Positions 1 to 13,568 of a stretch of DNA of 64,000 nt are shown here, in pieces. Both the position numbers and the translations under genes were made by a program. How positions within the stretch are numbered: the stretch's first letter is position 1; each line of letters opens with the position of its first letter. Under the pieces are notes generated by a model that saw only the letters and a list, made by a program, of their open reading frames with translations, was not told the origin of the DNA and searched no databases. This DNA is from Blasia pusilla. Taxonomy: Eukaryota > Marchantiophyta > Marchantiopsida > Blasiales. The stretch spans positions 48,980,001 through 49,044,000 of the forward strand of contig CM114271.1 of the NCBI GenBank assembly GCA_050084515.1. Direction: 5' to 3'.

Positions 1-1352
1 AGGCAGGTCATTCTAGTGACTCACATCTAATGTGTTAGTGAACAGGTGTCACTTGTCAGTGACTCAGCACTCCTGGACGGGAATTGCATTTACTTTAGGT
101 AGGACACTTTTCCTGTTTAGGAGGAGCACAGTACAGGGGCCCTAAGTATTTAAAGAGCTACTCTGATCAGCTCTTCGCTGCAGATCACATTCCTTACAGA
201 TACGTGCTGTTCTATTGCCTTGCTTACTATTACTCTGCATTCGAAGGTCAGTCTAGAGTCATCTTTTGTCGCATTGGAAGAGTTTGAATGGTTGCTCTGA
301 AGCTTTTCACCTAGGCTGGAAACAATTTGGTGGTTACAATAATCTCCTCATTATTCCGGACTCGAAAATCCACAAAAGCGCTCGTCCGCACTGCATTCTT
401 TCAGTGGCGATGCCCTAACCAGCAAGAAGTATATTCCACGCGCAATGTGGAGGCTGTCGGGGTATAATTTTTGAAGTTAGTCAAACACCATTCCCCTGTT
501 AGTATTGCTCATAGATTTTACCAACCTGTTTCAGAAGAGCTTGTGCCGCCACTGCAGAGAGAAAAGGATGCCGATAAAGATGTTGCACTTCAAACTCAAA
601 TGAGCCAGGCTTATCGCCTGTTGCCTGTAAGAAAAACACATTCGGGACAGCCCAGTTTACAGGATTGATTCACTTCCTGGAGTAATTAGAAGCCAAACGT
701 ACCAACACCCGCACCCGGAAAAAAAATATTAACACGCACTTGCAGTTAAGAAAAATGGTATGAACAGCTTACTTCCTTAGACTCCCATGATGCAAGCTCC
801 GCATCTTGAGCTAATTTAGCGCAAGTTCTCGAAGTTTCCGCTGAACAAGTTTTCACGAGAAAGGCCTTTTCCTGCATCAAACTCCAAGTTGCAAATCAGA
901 AAATGCAGAGAGTATCTTCTCGACTCGAAACAATTCCGCTAGGCGCTCACTTTCACGTTTCCCAACTACAGTCTCAACACCGGTTGCTGTTTGTGACTCG
1001 AAAACGGTAATACGTGCCGTTAACCATAACCTTTCCCGCCATGATTACGTTGGAATTCGAGGAGACACAATACACGCGAGAATCTCTTTGAGATGCAGTT
1101 GTGCTGTATTTTCAGACATAGCTGCACCTCTTAATCACTCTCCACGCAATCCACTACTTTGAAGGGACTAACCGCAAAGAAAGGGAGACCAAAGAGAGTC
1201 GAGTCAGTGAGATGAGGCGCGTGGTACAGATACAGATATTGCTCCTGATATTTGAAGGCAATACAAGGTATAGTTGCAAATTTCTGGCGCCACTGCCGAC
1301 CACTCTTCTCAGGAGATCAAGCAACCTTACAATTTCATCACAAACTTACTCT
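1..1352. other. Intergenic, no gene supported
   Basis: I see no coding stretch with recognisable protein similarity on either strand. Open frames here are short and lack domain-like composition. A TATA-like tatttaaag lies near 146-153, but no gene can be tied to it. Confidence 0.5.
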
Positions 1353-1664
1353 TCAGCTCGAATTGCATGCGTGATTTATACAGACAAATTTTTCACTACT
1401 TTGGGATCGCGACGAATTTGAACTCCACAAGTAAATCCTAAACCAACTCATTACCAGAGAACTCACAAATTTGGATTTGCCTTTCAGCTTTGCCTTCGCA
1501 AGAGCGCAAGCGGATGCCACAGCCTTTTCAGAGCACAATCCTACCGATCCAACTCTGATCGCATGACACGAAACTGGAGACGCCACAGGACAACAGTCGG
1601 CTCCTCCCCCCACTGCAGACACCCTCGCGGTGGGCAACAGCGCATTACCCCCCATGCCTACCAT
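1353..1664 (-). other. Possible first exon with transit-peptide-like N terminus
   Basis: A minus-strand open stretch starts at an ATG at 1664. Its first ~60 residues are rich in Ala, Ser, Val and Gly and poor in acidic residues, as in a chloroplast transit peptide, followed by a basic stretch (AKAKLKGKSKF). A good donor (GTGAGT) directly follows that stretch near 1472. A telo-box-like motif (taaaccctag on the minus strand, 1771-1780) lies about 110 bp upstream, an element common in plant promoters. I could not find convincing downstream exons, and I do not recognise the product. It may be a real first exon or chance. Confidence 0.2.
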
Positions 1665-1669
1665 TCAAG

Positions 1670-3377
1670 ATCACGAGCTCGCTCCTCAAGGATCTCCAAC
1701 CCACAAGCTCGGAATGAATTCTCCCCTTCCCTTCTTCTCGTGTCCTCTGTTCAAGGAGCTCCTCCGTAGCCTAGGGTTTAACGAGCTCCAGAGAGGGTTT
1801 AACCTCCGGATGGCGAATACTTCGTATGAGTGACTAAGTCCTGTTCAACGTGATCGCAGATGGGAGCGATTGTGGCGGTCGATGCTGTGTGCTCCCGGGA
1901 GATGCGATCCGATGTGCCAGCAGAATCCAGGGCTCCGATATTAGTAGGCAGGGCACTGTACGGTGCGGTACACTAGGTCCTATACTGTGTCGTATAGTGT
2001 GAGTATGCGCCGAAGGAAAGCGCACTGACCGTTCAATTGAAGCGTTGCAGCGTGTCATAGTCAATTAATTGGGCTTTTCATGAAAACGGTGAAGGTTTCC
2101 TTTTCGGTTCACTCTGTGATGTTGCGGATGTGGACGTGGATGATGATTGTGAATTTTATTTTAACTGATGAGTTTCTCCATCCTCTTGTACTGTCTTCTA
2201 TTGTTGTGAGTTTGGGACGGCTGGATCGGATTGCAACTTTGGAGCCCAGGTGTCCCCGGGAACTCGGGACGAGGGATGGTGTGGCATGCTTGAGTCTCGG
2301 CTCTCATTGGTTTCTGGTGTATCGTCTAATGTTTGTCTGTACGGTATTAAATCGCTGATCTGGAATCTCTAACCTGTACAGACTTGCTGTCTTCGCGTCT
2401 TGGCTTTAGCTGTTATCCATGGTGATAGTCCAATGTTTTCCGTGGACAATTTACACACTATTCCGGAACCACGTCCCTTACTAATTTATTCTCTTTGGCC
2501 TCGCACAAGTCCGAGGGGAGGCACGGACGGGTAGGCTCTTGCACAGGTCCACGCTATTACGCAAATCAACCAAGAACTCCTATTTGAGTATCTCTGCCCG
2601 CTGATAGTTTTGGTGCTGAATGTGTAGCACTTGGATGATTCCATTAGAGACTGGTTTCACCTTCCTAGCTAGGAGACTTTCTTCCATGTAAAAGGCCTTC
2701 AAATTTGGCAGTCATGAGTAGTGAAGTGGTATGAGTGGTTTAAAAGTCGTGTTGACCCCAATCGTTATGCATACGTGGGTGCGAATGGCAGCACTACTGA
2801 GACTAACTTTCCATTTTTGTCCCGAACATTGTCTCACAACCGTGAACAGTGCAGCTCCATTCTTCTCGTCCTTTTCGATCAAGAGCTACTCAGCATTCCA
2901 TCTATTCGCGTGATCACGGGAATCTTTGCAGTGAAAAGCCTGACCAAGCTCATAGCCCGCCTATGGTAACAGGAGTCAAATCATCCTGTTCACTATGGGA
3001 AAAGCACGCGAGACATGTAGCGGTCACGCAAGACAACGACTGGCTTCAAGAATGTGCATTTTACCCTTCCATAAACCCAAAGTTGTATACAAAGACCAAG
3101 TCTCCTCTCCGAAACGGAAATCCCAGAGCTTGTTTGGTGTCTAAGAAATTCCACGTAAGAACCCCGGTGTCTTAAAGGTTGGGAAGCCTGAAAGAAGTAA
3201 AGGTCACTGGCTTGTCTTCACCACAGGATCAAACGTAAGAAGTATAAACGTACAAAGCTAAGATGATCGGGCTTTCTATGGTATATGTGGCAGATGTTCA
3301 ATGGTGCTATTTTCAGAAGTTTTGTCACAAAACAAATGGTTGTTTCTCTGCACAGGATGAGTGGGAAGTGGCTGATT
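1670..3377. other. Intergenic, including the FBPase downstream flank
   Basis: No protein-like reading frame is recognisable. The part nearest 3377 should include the 3' untranslated region of the minus-strand FBPase gene. No clear poly(A) signal could be assigned. Confidence 0.45.
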
Positions 3378-5919
3378 TCAAGCCAAATACTTCTCGAGCT
3401 TGTCCACCTCCTCTACGCTACCGACGAAGAGTGGTACTCGTTGATGAACCTGTTGCACAACCCCATGGTACCAATCGGTGAGCGCCATGATTGCCAAAAA
3501 CATGAGATCGGCGAAAACACAAGCACGGCAGTCGGTGAATATCCGCTACTGAAATTGTTTCGGGAAATATCCTCAGGACGATAGTGAGCAATCATCCAAA
3601 GACGGGAAACTATACCTTCAAGAAACAAATCGATATTCTTCGCAGACCCAAGGTACGTTCACAGAGGACTGTAATACATTTCAAACCTCGGGTACTGTGC
3701 CTTTCCAACATTTTGACTGATCACAGAATTAAGGTCAGTCACAGTACTTTACCTGCTCAGGCTGAATCTCCAGAACTCTGCGGTGACCGTCTGATCCCTT
3801 GCCACCAGCTTGCTCTGCCAAATAGCTCATAGGAGCGCACTCATACAGCAATCTCAGCTTTCCATTCTTGTTCTTCTTGTCAGAGGGATAACCGTAGATG
3901 CCTCCGTACAGCATGGTTCTGTGGAAGTCCCCAACAAGACTGCCAATGTATCGAGCAGAGTAAGGCTTACCACCTTCCACGTCTTTCAGAGAGTCCATAT
4001 ATTTCTTGAGCTTGTCATCCCAAAGACCGTAGTTCCCTTCGTTGAAAGAGTAGATCTTTCCTTTTTTTGGGATCTTGATGTCCTCGTGTGTGAGTACGAA
4101 TTCACCGTAAAGGGGATCCAGCGTGAAGCCGTAGACTCCGTCGCCAACGGACAAAACCAGGATAACCGAGCTGGAGTACATACAGTATCCAGCTGACAAG
4201 AGGTTGCTCCCGGGTTGGCAAACATTTACTATACAATTTTCTTGTACCATGCCAAGCTGCATAAGAACGGACGGCAGATCAGGGCAAAGAGCTGACGGCT
4301 CAGAAATCAAATGCGCCAGAGAACGACGCTACGCAATAAATATGCAGGAACTCTCTCTAAGTATGTGGGAATGGAGCGTAAACATGGGCGTCTGAAGATC
4401 GGAGCTCAAGTTGAGAGTCTTGCTGAGACGCACTCAGAAGTCCAAAACACACAATGCTAATGTTTTGCAGGCAACAGGTCTGAAGGGTTATGAACACTAG
4501 AAGCGAGCTGAGGCTTTACCATGCAGAGGGTAGTCAGCGAGCGCTGTGGTGATAGGAGGTGCATCATCTGCAAGCTCTCACCACCACCTCACTAAGTAAC
4601 AATAGGGCTAGTGTGAAAGCTCACTCTAAAAATTCGACTACTGTGTAAAGAAACGCACAATTCTACTCAACTTCGACTCTAAGAACCAAAGTGAAACACA
4701 CTGTAATGATTGTGGAGCTGAGAAGTGAGGTTTCCCAAAGCTCGAAGTCAAAAGGCGAAAAACTCCAGCTCGCAATTCAGGTACTTTCCGAAACAAGCTT
4801 GCAATACCAGACTACAGCCTCTGATGCTCACACCACTTGATCAGAGATGCACCTCACTCCGGATTAGCACATTGTCAGCGGGACACTTAGTTTTGAAATT
4901 TGACCTGCGTCTCGTCGTCCAGATCGGCCAGACATTCCTCGGTGGGCCTGTAGATTCCAAAGATGGAGCCAGTCGACACAGCGGCGTCTATGTTGGAAGA
5001 ACCATCCAAAGGATCGAACACGACGACATAATTTCCGGAGTAGCTCTCTTCAACAGCCACCGGAGTGTCTTCTTCTTCGGAGGCGATAATGCCGGTTCTT
5101 CCACTCGAACGTAGGCAGTTGGAAAACACCTGAATTCATGAACTGAATCTATCAACCACTGCAGTCGGTAATCGACCTTACCTGGTCGGGTGTGTACACC
5201 AGCTACTACAGAAAACGACAAGGAATTCCTAGTGGAAAATGACGGACGAATAATCCTCGTCGGTACATCGACAATCGACACTAATTCGCTGCCTGAGGTA
5301 AATACGAAAATCACTCCATAGGGCAACATGGTCGCTGTACTCACATTCTGTCTTCTCTCTGCACAGGAATATCTCAAAGGTATTGGAATGGGCAAGTACC
5401 AAAGAGCCACATCAGAGAGGAGTTAGTGAGAATAACCTCATTGGAGATGACATCAAGCTTCTTTTGGTCTTCTCCCTGGACGTTCACAGCTCCCTGCACA
5501 CCGGTGAGGTTGGAGATCCCAGCTCGTTGCACCAGAGACGCAATTTGCTTGCAAGCGACTGCGATACTGTTCAGAACGATCGTCAATTCTCCATCGATCA
5601 CGCCGGCCTGCTCCTGCCTCAACAACCAGCCAGTAAACGTCTGAATTTCGTACTGGCTTTTCTTCCTCTGCTTTGGAGGCTCCACCGTCACGGCCGCTCT
5701 CGCCTCCACAGGCTCTCCCAGCCCTGCATTGCTCACCTGCACCTTCTTCGCCTGCAATCTTAGGGCCGCGCAGCCATTTCGGAACGACGACGATAATGCA
5801 TGGCACAGTGGCCTTGCAAGACTAGTACCGCTAGGCGATGATGTCGACGAATTGGACGCGGCACAACACGCCGGAGCCGTGGTAAAATTGCATAGCGCTG
5901 CTGCTGTGCTCGCAGCCAT
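3378..5919 (-). CDS. FBP1: Chloroplast fructose-1,6-bisphosphatase, 4 exons
   Basis: The enzyme hydrolyses fructose-1,6-bisphosphate to fructose-6-phosphate in the stroma, in the Calvin-Benson cycle. Coding exons on the minus strand are 5919-5437, 5129-4905, 4256-3753 and 3449-3378. All three introns are GT-AG and phase 0, giving 427 residues, close to the plant plastid enzyme. The first ~60 residues look like a transit peptide. The metal and phosphate site motif [10 protein letters not shown] is at residues 200-209, with [13 protein letters not shown] and GGKGSDG further on. The regulatory insertion keeps three cysteines (about 227, 244, 249), the redox switch known for thioredoxin-f-controlled plastid FBPase, so this is the light-activated form and not the cytosolic one. 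Exon 3 starts at LGMVQEN, chosen because it restores the frame and family alignment. The gene looks intact. Confidence 0.95.
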
Positions 5920-6119
5920 AGCTGTAGCTCCGCTCTTCGTTCAATCACTCTCAGGAATTCCCAAGCGAGCACTCGGTAACGAACAACATGCCAGTCTTGG
6001 GTCTCTCCCAGATACAGAGACGCGGAGCGAGAGATAGGCCACTGCTGCGAGAGGTGGATATTGCTCCTCAATATTCGCAATAATAGAAATTGAAGATATT
6101 GCTCGTGAATATTTTGACG

Positions 6120-6136
6120 AATTAAATATAAATTTA
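6120..6136 (-). promoter_or_regulatory. Possible TATA region of FBPase
   Basis: On the minus strand an AT run containing ttatattta lies about 205 bp upstream of the FBPase start codon. This is plausible for a core promoter with a ~170 nt leader. The surroundings are AT-rich, so chance is likely too. Confidence 0.25.
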
Positions 6137-7649
6137 AATTCCGGATATTTTTCTTTTTCTTCTTAACGAAGAACCGAACACTTTACTCGTTCAGTCCTTG
6201 GGAAGTGAGGCACGTGGCCGTGAGAGGATATTGTACAAGGTAATTATAAAAGAAAAATTCAGAAAAAAAATCAGGATATTGTTTGTTAATGTAAAATGTA
6301 GAATGGCCACAAGCCACTCAATTGACGCTATTTGGAGACATTAAAAAAAACGACACGTGGCTGCCTGGGAAAGGAAACACTTTCTATATATTATTTCATT
6401 TAAATTGGAAGCTATGCAAATACGTTTCGTCTTCATTTATTATTTTCAATCTCTCGTAATTGGAGTTAACTTGCAGTCAGTTCTTTGATTTATTTCCCAA
6501 ATAGTTTTATTTACATTAAAATGGCTTATCCTTACAGAATTTATCTTTTGGTATTTTTAACTAATCAGCCAATTATGAACCCCAAAACCATTGAGGTCTA
6601 TGATATGGAATTTAAAATTACCTTTGTATGCTTGCAATGCAAGAATTAATTCTTGAAGTGATAACTCAATTATGGAGTGGTGGACAACCCCTTTTAGGTT
6701 CCTAATATTTTTCATAATTGCCCCCTCCATACCTCTTTTCAAATGCAAGGATAAAAGAAGAGAAATTTGTTAATGTGTTGACAACTTTGTCTTTTAGTGG
6801 CATATGCACTTTAGATTAATAGTGTAGATAACATGTGTCATGTTAAATCCCTGGCGTGGCCATACATTCTTGTTGTGCTACTCTAGTACCTCACTCCCTT
6901 ACTTTGATCTTACATTAGGAGCGGGCCAAACTACATTTTAATTTCCTAATTATCTAGGGGATCTAAATAACTCACTTAAAGTTAAGTAATTGTCATAACA
7001 AACTAACAAGTTCAAATTAAAGCCCTAGTTTTCAAATACCCTATCAAATTTAAAAGATAATGTGATGGGTGGATTAAGTACCCAGCAGGGTATCCCATTG
7101 AAAAACTGTGTGAACCTAAGTTAATGTGAGATAAGTTAAATAACATGAAAAAGAGAAGTAAACATACATAAGAGAAGCAAATGTACTTTTAGGTTCATAA
7201 GTGGTCTTTTGCTTGGTGAATGCATTGAGCTCTTTAAGGTTTTCATTTATCTTTAAGGTTTTCATTTATCATTTATCATTTCAGGAGGATAATAGATGGT
7301 CAATACTTTATGATGGATACATGAATGGTAAGATATGCTTGAGACCATAATAATTCAAATCTACTATAGCTATGAGCACGTCTATCATGTGTATGCACAT
7401 TGTTATCACACATACATAACATGCAACACATACACATCACACGAAATGTATACCATCACACCAGGAGGCCACAATGAAAATAAGATGGGAGAAAAAAAAA
7501 TTTTTTTAATTTTTTTAATAAAATTTTGAAACTTTCTAACAAAAAAGTTAGAAAGTTTCAAAGGTATTTTTGTATCACGAGTTGGTTCCAATATACCCCT
7601 CTTTAGGCACACCGATCAAGCAAAAGGTGCAACCACATATCCGTGTGGT
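6137..7649. other. AT-rich intergenic spacer
   Basis: No gene is seen. It holds a short tandem duplication (7232-7269, two copies of ctttaaggttttcatttat) followed by catttat repeats, and a perfect hairpin at 7525-7562 listed separately. Confidence 0.5.
7525..7562. repeat. Perfect 16-bp foldback, 6-nt loop
   Basis: The left arm tttgaaactttctaac (7525-7540) is exactly reverse-complementary to 7547-7562, with loop aaaaaa. It sits in a poly-A/T tract. It belongs to a set of similar foldbacks in this window. Confidence 0.9.
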
Positions 7650-10600
7650 TGTCACAGGTGTGGTAGGCCGAGCTAGAACGTGGGATAGGGATGTAGTCTG
7701 ACAAGGTGGACGTAGTAGCTAGGTAAGAGGCCCTATGGTAGGGACAAACATAGGGAGCTTAGACATGGTGAGTCATGCATTACCAAGTAGGGGCCGATAT
7801 AGTTAGAGACCGTATGTGGTAGGTTGTCTATGTAATGCAATGACGCTACAATGTAGACAGTAGGCTACATGGTTTGCCTGAAGAGGGCAATATGCAGTAG
7901 GGGATTTGTTTCACAATTTTGCACTTCTAATCGGGTTTGTGATTTGAGCAAGATTCTTGAGCCCACTATGAGTCGACCATTGAACTCACACTCACTAGCA
8001 CTATATTGACCAGGGATGAGATGGGTTATTTGTTCCAATGGTCCGCGATAGAGTGCTAGAGGTGGTGAAACACACACCAATGCCAATGGATAGTTCGCAT
8101 TCACTAAAATAGGTTCAACTTGTTGTTTGAGGAGATTATCCTACAATGGAGGATATCCCGCCACATAGATTAGGCATTGTCAATTGTGTAGTAGAGTGAT
8201 GGTACAAGTGTGCAAATTACCTATTTGAGTCCCATTCTTGCACTTGTCTCTTGTTATTGAGGCGTTGGGTATCAAGTAGCGCTTACGTTAGATGGGTGCA
8301 AAGGTGGTATCGAGTATAGACTCTTTTCGCATGTAGAGTGTTTGTGGGTAGAGGGCGGTTTCTTCAGTAGGATTTGTGTGTATGATTTTGGAACATGAAT
8401 CATACAAAATCCACTCGGAGTAACTCTACTACTAGCAGTGCTCAAACTATCCCGTTCTTCCTCCTTCTAGAAGAATGTTATGGGATAACCTTGCCTTATA
8501 CGTTCAAGCACTAAAATTCATATAGAATCTTCCATACCACTCATTAATTCACCTATGCTAATGGTAATCCCCTGATGAAAAACCCTTCCTCTAGCTCACT
8601 CAAACACTTGGACTCACCTTAAGCCTCTTGTATTACTCAGAATGGAGTGAGATATCGAGGGGTTTCAATAGAGGAACCACCTTGAATCCCATTCATGGCT
8701 GGATCATCATCACTGGACAGTGGGTCTAGTGATGAGGTGTTAGACATATATAGTGTTATGTGGAGAGACATGGAGGACATAAGCCACGGGGGCATGCGTC
8801 ATTTTTTTGATGCAATAGGCACCATTTACCCTTGAATTGACTCAATGATTTCATCCAAGATCTTGACATATGGTGCAACTTCCACAAAATATGAGCCCCT
8901 AAGCGGTTCATCCCTTCCATGGCATAGAAGGGGTTGTTCCAACATTAGGAGGAACCTTCCATGGATGATTATTAGGGGTTCTGATCATTACATGTTATAG
9001 AGATCGATGCTTAGATGCGGAAATTAATCGTTGCTACTCATAGAGTGATAGAGGTACATGTAGTTTAGTGTTGGTATAGGGCTTGGATGGAGAATTGTGG
9101 AGAGTTCAGGATGAGATGTTGCTGCGTACAAAAAATCACATATTGAAGGTGATCTTTGAACTATCTAAGCAGATTGAGCTCAACATGAATGAGGAGCATG
9201 TCGTGACAATAGGATTCCCATAAGAGTCAAAGGGCCCATAGGTTCTAGTAGCCCCACATGTGCCCTTGTGTGCACCAATATCATGAAAGCAATTGGTGTT
9301 TTGAGAGAGAAGAGAGGATATCTTGAGCCCATGAGGCAATAACCCATAGAGGCATACGTTGGTTAGCAAGGACCATGTTTGATCTATTGGACATATGGTG
9401 GATCCTATATATCTATAAAAGGATTGCAGACAACATGGTGGAGTGCAAAGAGCAGCTTACATACCTCAAGAGCCACCTCGCATGGCAGCTCCATAATCAC
9501 AGTGTGAACATTGTCATGGATATGGGCATGCTAGAGATAGGTGTTTTGAGCTTCACCGAGAGACATGTCCAAAGGTAGGCCATGGGCTTGTGGGCGATAA
9601 AGTTGGTAGAGGTCGAAGAGTATATGGTTATGGTGGTAGAGCTCAACCACCTATCATAGAGAATGGATCGATCGGAGGGCATGTATCTAAGGCAACACTC
9701 CTCATGATTATTCACATCAATCAATTGGAGTAGAGGATTGTTGCCATATATGAAAATGCCACATCTAAGGATGGACATAGAGAAAGGGCATTTGTTGTAG
9801 CTTCAACCTCCACATTGTCTTGGGATACGGTCTCAAGTATGGAATTTATGTGTAGTGTGATACAAATAGAGGCTACTACTATAATGACGTAGGGCGCTAC
9901 GAGCTTGAGAGTTACCAAGCCACAAGGAGATGGAGTGGAGATAGATCCACAAGAGGAGATCATTGGGTGAAAGCTAAGCTAGGGTTCCTTGGTCATTCAT
10001 GTTATCAAAGACTACACACACCATTGATGGTGCCTATACACCTAGCACTACTCGTAGGTGGGATGATTATGTTGACATCATGAGGAGTTGGGTAGTTAAA
10101 TCCTATTCCATCGCAGGTGGATCTAGTGTCAGGTACTTTCATGGGGATGGCCACTATGGTGTGTCAATCTCCATTGTTTCCGTAATACACTTAGCAAAAG
10201 TAAGAATTGGACCAGCGGAGGTATTCCAATTAGCTACTACATTGTATGAGCTAGTTGTTGAGGAGGTGGTGATGGATTTGCCCTCAAAGAAGGTGCTCAT
10301 GACGTCCCACATGGATTCACGGCAAGTTATGGCAGCTAGGTTGGCGGATATGCTAGCTAGACTTGTTATAGAGCTGTGATTCCAAGTGTAGTCTTGAAGC
10401 AAAACCAAAGCAAGTTATTCTTCTTGGTTAGTCTAAGACTTACAAGTGTGATGTACGTACCACGAGGAGCATGTTCTACTTGATTTAAGTGTGTAACCCT
10501 TGATGTTAGGGAAGATAGTGTGTCTAGCATTGGGGTTACAAAAAGGAGACATTGAGCCATATCCCTTCTAGATGGAAATCTCGATTGGGGTTTTTTCACC

Positions 10601-11850
10601 CACATAGTTCATGATTTGACAACACCTAGTTGTAAGATTCAAGCCAAGGCTTGCAATAGATAGTGCTATGATGCATATTTGTGAAATTATGACACCAATA
10701 ATGTAGGATGTGTTGGTAGGGAGTATGATTCTATATCCCTTGGGTTCAATCCTTTATTTTTTGGAGAAGACTATTTCTATCAACCAAGGTGGCGATTAGG
10801 TGATGATCAGATGAGCCACTTACCTATGCGGTTTGCAAGATGTAGTAGTGGTGATGGTCCATAAGGTGATAAAAGGACAACCTTAGCAATATTCACAGGC
10901 AGTGTTGGTTGGCACTTGTAGAGGAGTTCGGATTATCCCAAGTGATTAGCGGATTATCCCATAGAGACATATGCCATGATGGGTGTCTCTTCCAATGGTG
11001 CGAAGACTACTTCATTATTATGGGGTACAAGCGTTGACTTATAAAGGAGTGCAAATGAGCTTGTGAGGCAAGTTTGGCGATGAGCCTTCATTCTAGAGAA
11101 ATCAAAGTTGGGGGATGGTTGTGCTCTTGGAGTGGAGACGTTGATGCCCTTGGATACCAAACTCGTTGTGTGGGAGTGTCTTGAGAAGGGTACGATCGAG
11201 AGTGCAAGATCAACATGGGATTTTTGTCAGTGTTACAAGCCAACATACATGTGTATTAGTACCTCTGTATCAAGAGAGATAAGATTGCATGCCACATCTC
11301 TTTACACTATGCAGCAAGATTGATCCTGTAGTATCATGAGTTGTTACTCATATCTACAATATGGATGTACAAGCATATTCTACTCGTCGATATTTTATTG
11401 GGGGCGTAAGAGCATAATTGATATGGTTTGCACCATTCATTTGGTGATTGTTGGATGGCCATTCATTAGCTAGCGAAGGATTAATATTTGGGTTGCACGA
11501 TGCAATACCAACCATGTCTTAGGACATGTTGCGAGTACTATGACACTTTCAAGAGAGCCATGCCTATTATTGTCTAGCGTATATTCTTGAGAATGTGCAA
11601 TTTTTGGGATATACTTTAGGAGTGATGATGACAAGCCTACCATATTGCTAGATGAGGCAAGAGTTGGATCACGTGCATGTATACATGTGATGATTATAGT
11701 GGTCAAACCTTGTACCATCACAGGTGTTGAGGCGAGCTTTTGATGGATTTCACAAAGAGCTGCACTTGTCATGACCATACGGTTTATGTCGTAGAGTATA
11801 GTGTGCTAGTAGAGGCCATATCTTATGTAGGGCTGTAGTGTCTATGTAGA
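7650..11850 (+). mobile_element. Ty3/gypsy-MTase element, copy A (decayed)
   Basis: This stretch aligns in order with copy C. Its leader (8100-8400) matches 20820-21110, gag (8640-9230) matches 21360-22200, the zinc-knuckle region (9480-9590) matches 22490-22580, protease (10440-10660) matches 23460-23660, and methyltransferase (11130-11790) matches 24150-24830. The start is placed at a TGTCACAGG resembling the copy C start TGTCACACC; both ends are approximate. No long frame survives. Most differences from copy C are transitions. The catalytic PCQ segment of the methyltransferase is removed by a small deletion near 11455. RT, RNase H and integrase are absent. This is the oldest-looking of the large copies. 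Confidence 0.75.
11130..11790 (+). pseudogene. Cytosine-methyltransferase remnant, copy A
   Basis: Nucleotide similarity to the copy C methyltransferase is clear, for example the segment around 11435-11460 encoding the VIVGWP-like approach to motif IV and the 11575-11620 segment equivalent to the ENVPLLGD region. A short deletion just after the WP codons removes Cys-Gln of the catalytic motif. Stops occur throughout. It shows that the methyltransferase was already part of the family when this old copy inserted. Confidence 0.65.
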
Positions 11851-12952
11851 GATGCGGTTTCATACATAGGGTTGGGGGTTACTCAATGGAGGGTGACTTT
11901 TCCAGTAGGGCCGGCTCTTAGGTTGGAGGATATAGTGTGGAGTGCACTCAAAGAACACTTAGTTCTTTGAGTTGAGCCTGTTGCGTTGGGAGTTAGCCTT
12001 GGTAGTGAGTAGAGCTCTTGGCTATGGTGGTTCCCGCAAGCTTTGACCTGGATTCTCCCATCGTGGAGTGGGTTTGGCTTGATTTTATATGATTCTATAC
12101 GTGTTTTATGACATTAGGTCTTTCATGGATTTCACTCAAAGAACTAGAATAGATCGATGGTAGCTTCGATTGTGGATCAGTAGGATCTGGTTAGGGTTGA
12201 TTGTGTACTCAGCCGTGGATGTTCGTGGCTTGTGGCCTATGTTGGAGTTGGGAATCTGGTACGTGGTTGGTTGGGAAAGAAGCACCTTACTGAGAGCTTT
12301 CCAATGCGCTTTAGATTTCCGGATTTCGTCAAGGGAGTTGGAAGTTATCAAGGATTGAAGATTCTGGTTCGTGTTCGACGATTTTCTAATGTGGAGAGCT
12401 TGGTGTGCGGAAGCTTTGTTGAAGTTCATCCAGATCGGGTGAGAGGTTCTTGTTGCTACTTGTATTGTGATCTCATGTGAAGCTATCTGCTTGAGTGTGT
12501 GGAGCGTTGCGGATTTCTGCGTGCATGAATGTGGGCGGAAGCGCTGTCGGATTTGCGATTCTGGAGGTGTATGGATAGCAAGTTTGTCTGATTTTTAGCT
12601 CGGTTGTAGCTGATTTTTTGTGGAGAGATAGCTATGGTGGTCAATTGAATTCTGGTTTAAACAGATTCAATTTTGGTCGAGGATTTGTGGAGTAATTGCT
12701 GATCAAAATTTCTTGGATGAGCTCAAGGTCTATGGTGGACAACAGATCGGAGGGGCTGGTTGGTTGGTGACTCGTTCGTTGTTGGAGACGCCTATCCCAT
12801 TGGGGGCCCCTTGGTTGGGCCTCCCTCCATAGCAAAGCATGGCAAAGCGTGGCGAACGGGGCATGTCTCGGCGTTTTGAGGCTTCGAGGCAACTCATGGT
12901 AGCTCGGGGCGAGTGGGCGTGAGAGGCGGAGTAAGGAGCAAGGAGCAAGGAA

Positions 12953-12976
12953 CAAGCAAGCAAGCTTGCTTGCTTG
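12953..12976. repeat. Perfect 24-bp palindrome in copy B leader
   Basis: The sequence centred on aagctt at 12962-12967 is a perfect 24-bp palindrome built of caag/cttg units. It lies in the untranslated leader of copy B, next to repeated aaggagc units (12932-12949). Confidence 0.85.
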
Positions 12977-13568
12977 CTTGGGCGTGAGGCAATTTTTGCA
13001 CAATTTGTGATTTGAGTGTTGCATAGTTGGTCACCCATCTTTAGGCTATTCTGCTTGGAAGACACTTAACTGCTGAGTTCTTAACTATGCCAGTGTACAC
13101 ACTCGTGTAGCTCATTTGGTGCTGTTCGGAGATGTGTTAGGCGTTTTATGGTACGGTGTAGCCTCTCCATGCAGGTGATATTTTCAGGTGCTGCGAGTCC
13201 GACTGGCACGTCATTGACCCGCGGCGGAGTAGCTATTGCGTTAGAATTATATGGTGGGTTCTGTGGATTTAGGGGGCGCCACGTTTGGTGGATTGTGTTA
13301 CCTTGATTTCCATTTGCAATTGGAGAGTTGTCATTGGACTTCATGTGTTTGGATCCCCTCCATCGTTGCTTCTTGCTTGCGCGCCCATTGTTAGGATTGA
13401 CGCTAATTTCTAGAGTAGTATTACTCTTGTGTGCTACCGGTAGTGAGGCTGGAGTGATGACCAGTAGATCGTGGGAGGCTTCTTGTGGTGATGACACGTT
13501 AAGTTGCCTACACCCATAGCTAGTAGAGCTAGAATAGTACAGCGACATCGACGTCACTTGGTTACATA

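Noticed and set aside
471-668. 65-codon open frame near the left edge
   Set aside because: It starts at TTG and has no protein-like features; no supporting context.
3735-3752. Extension of FBPase exon 3 into VKYCD and a stop
   Set aside because: A GT donor at 3752-3751 and an exact conserved C-terminal exon at 3449-3378 show this is intron sequence.
3810-4196. Plus-strand frames across the FBPase gene
   Set aside because: They are antisense shadows of the coding exons.
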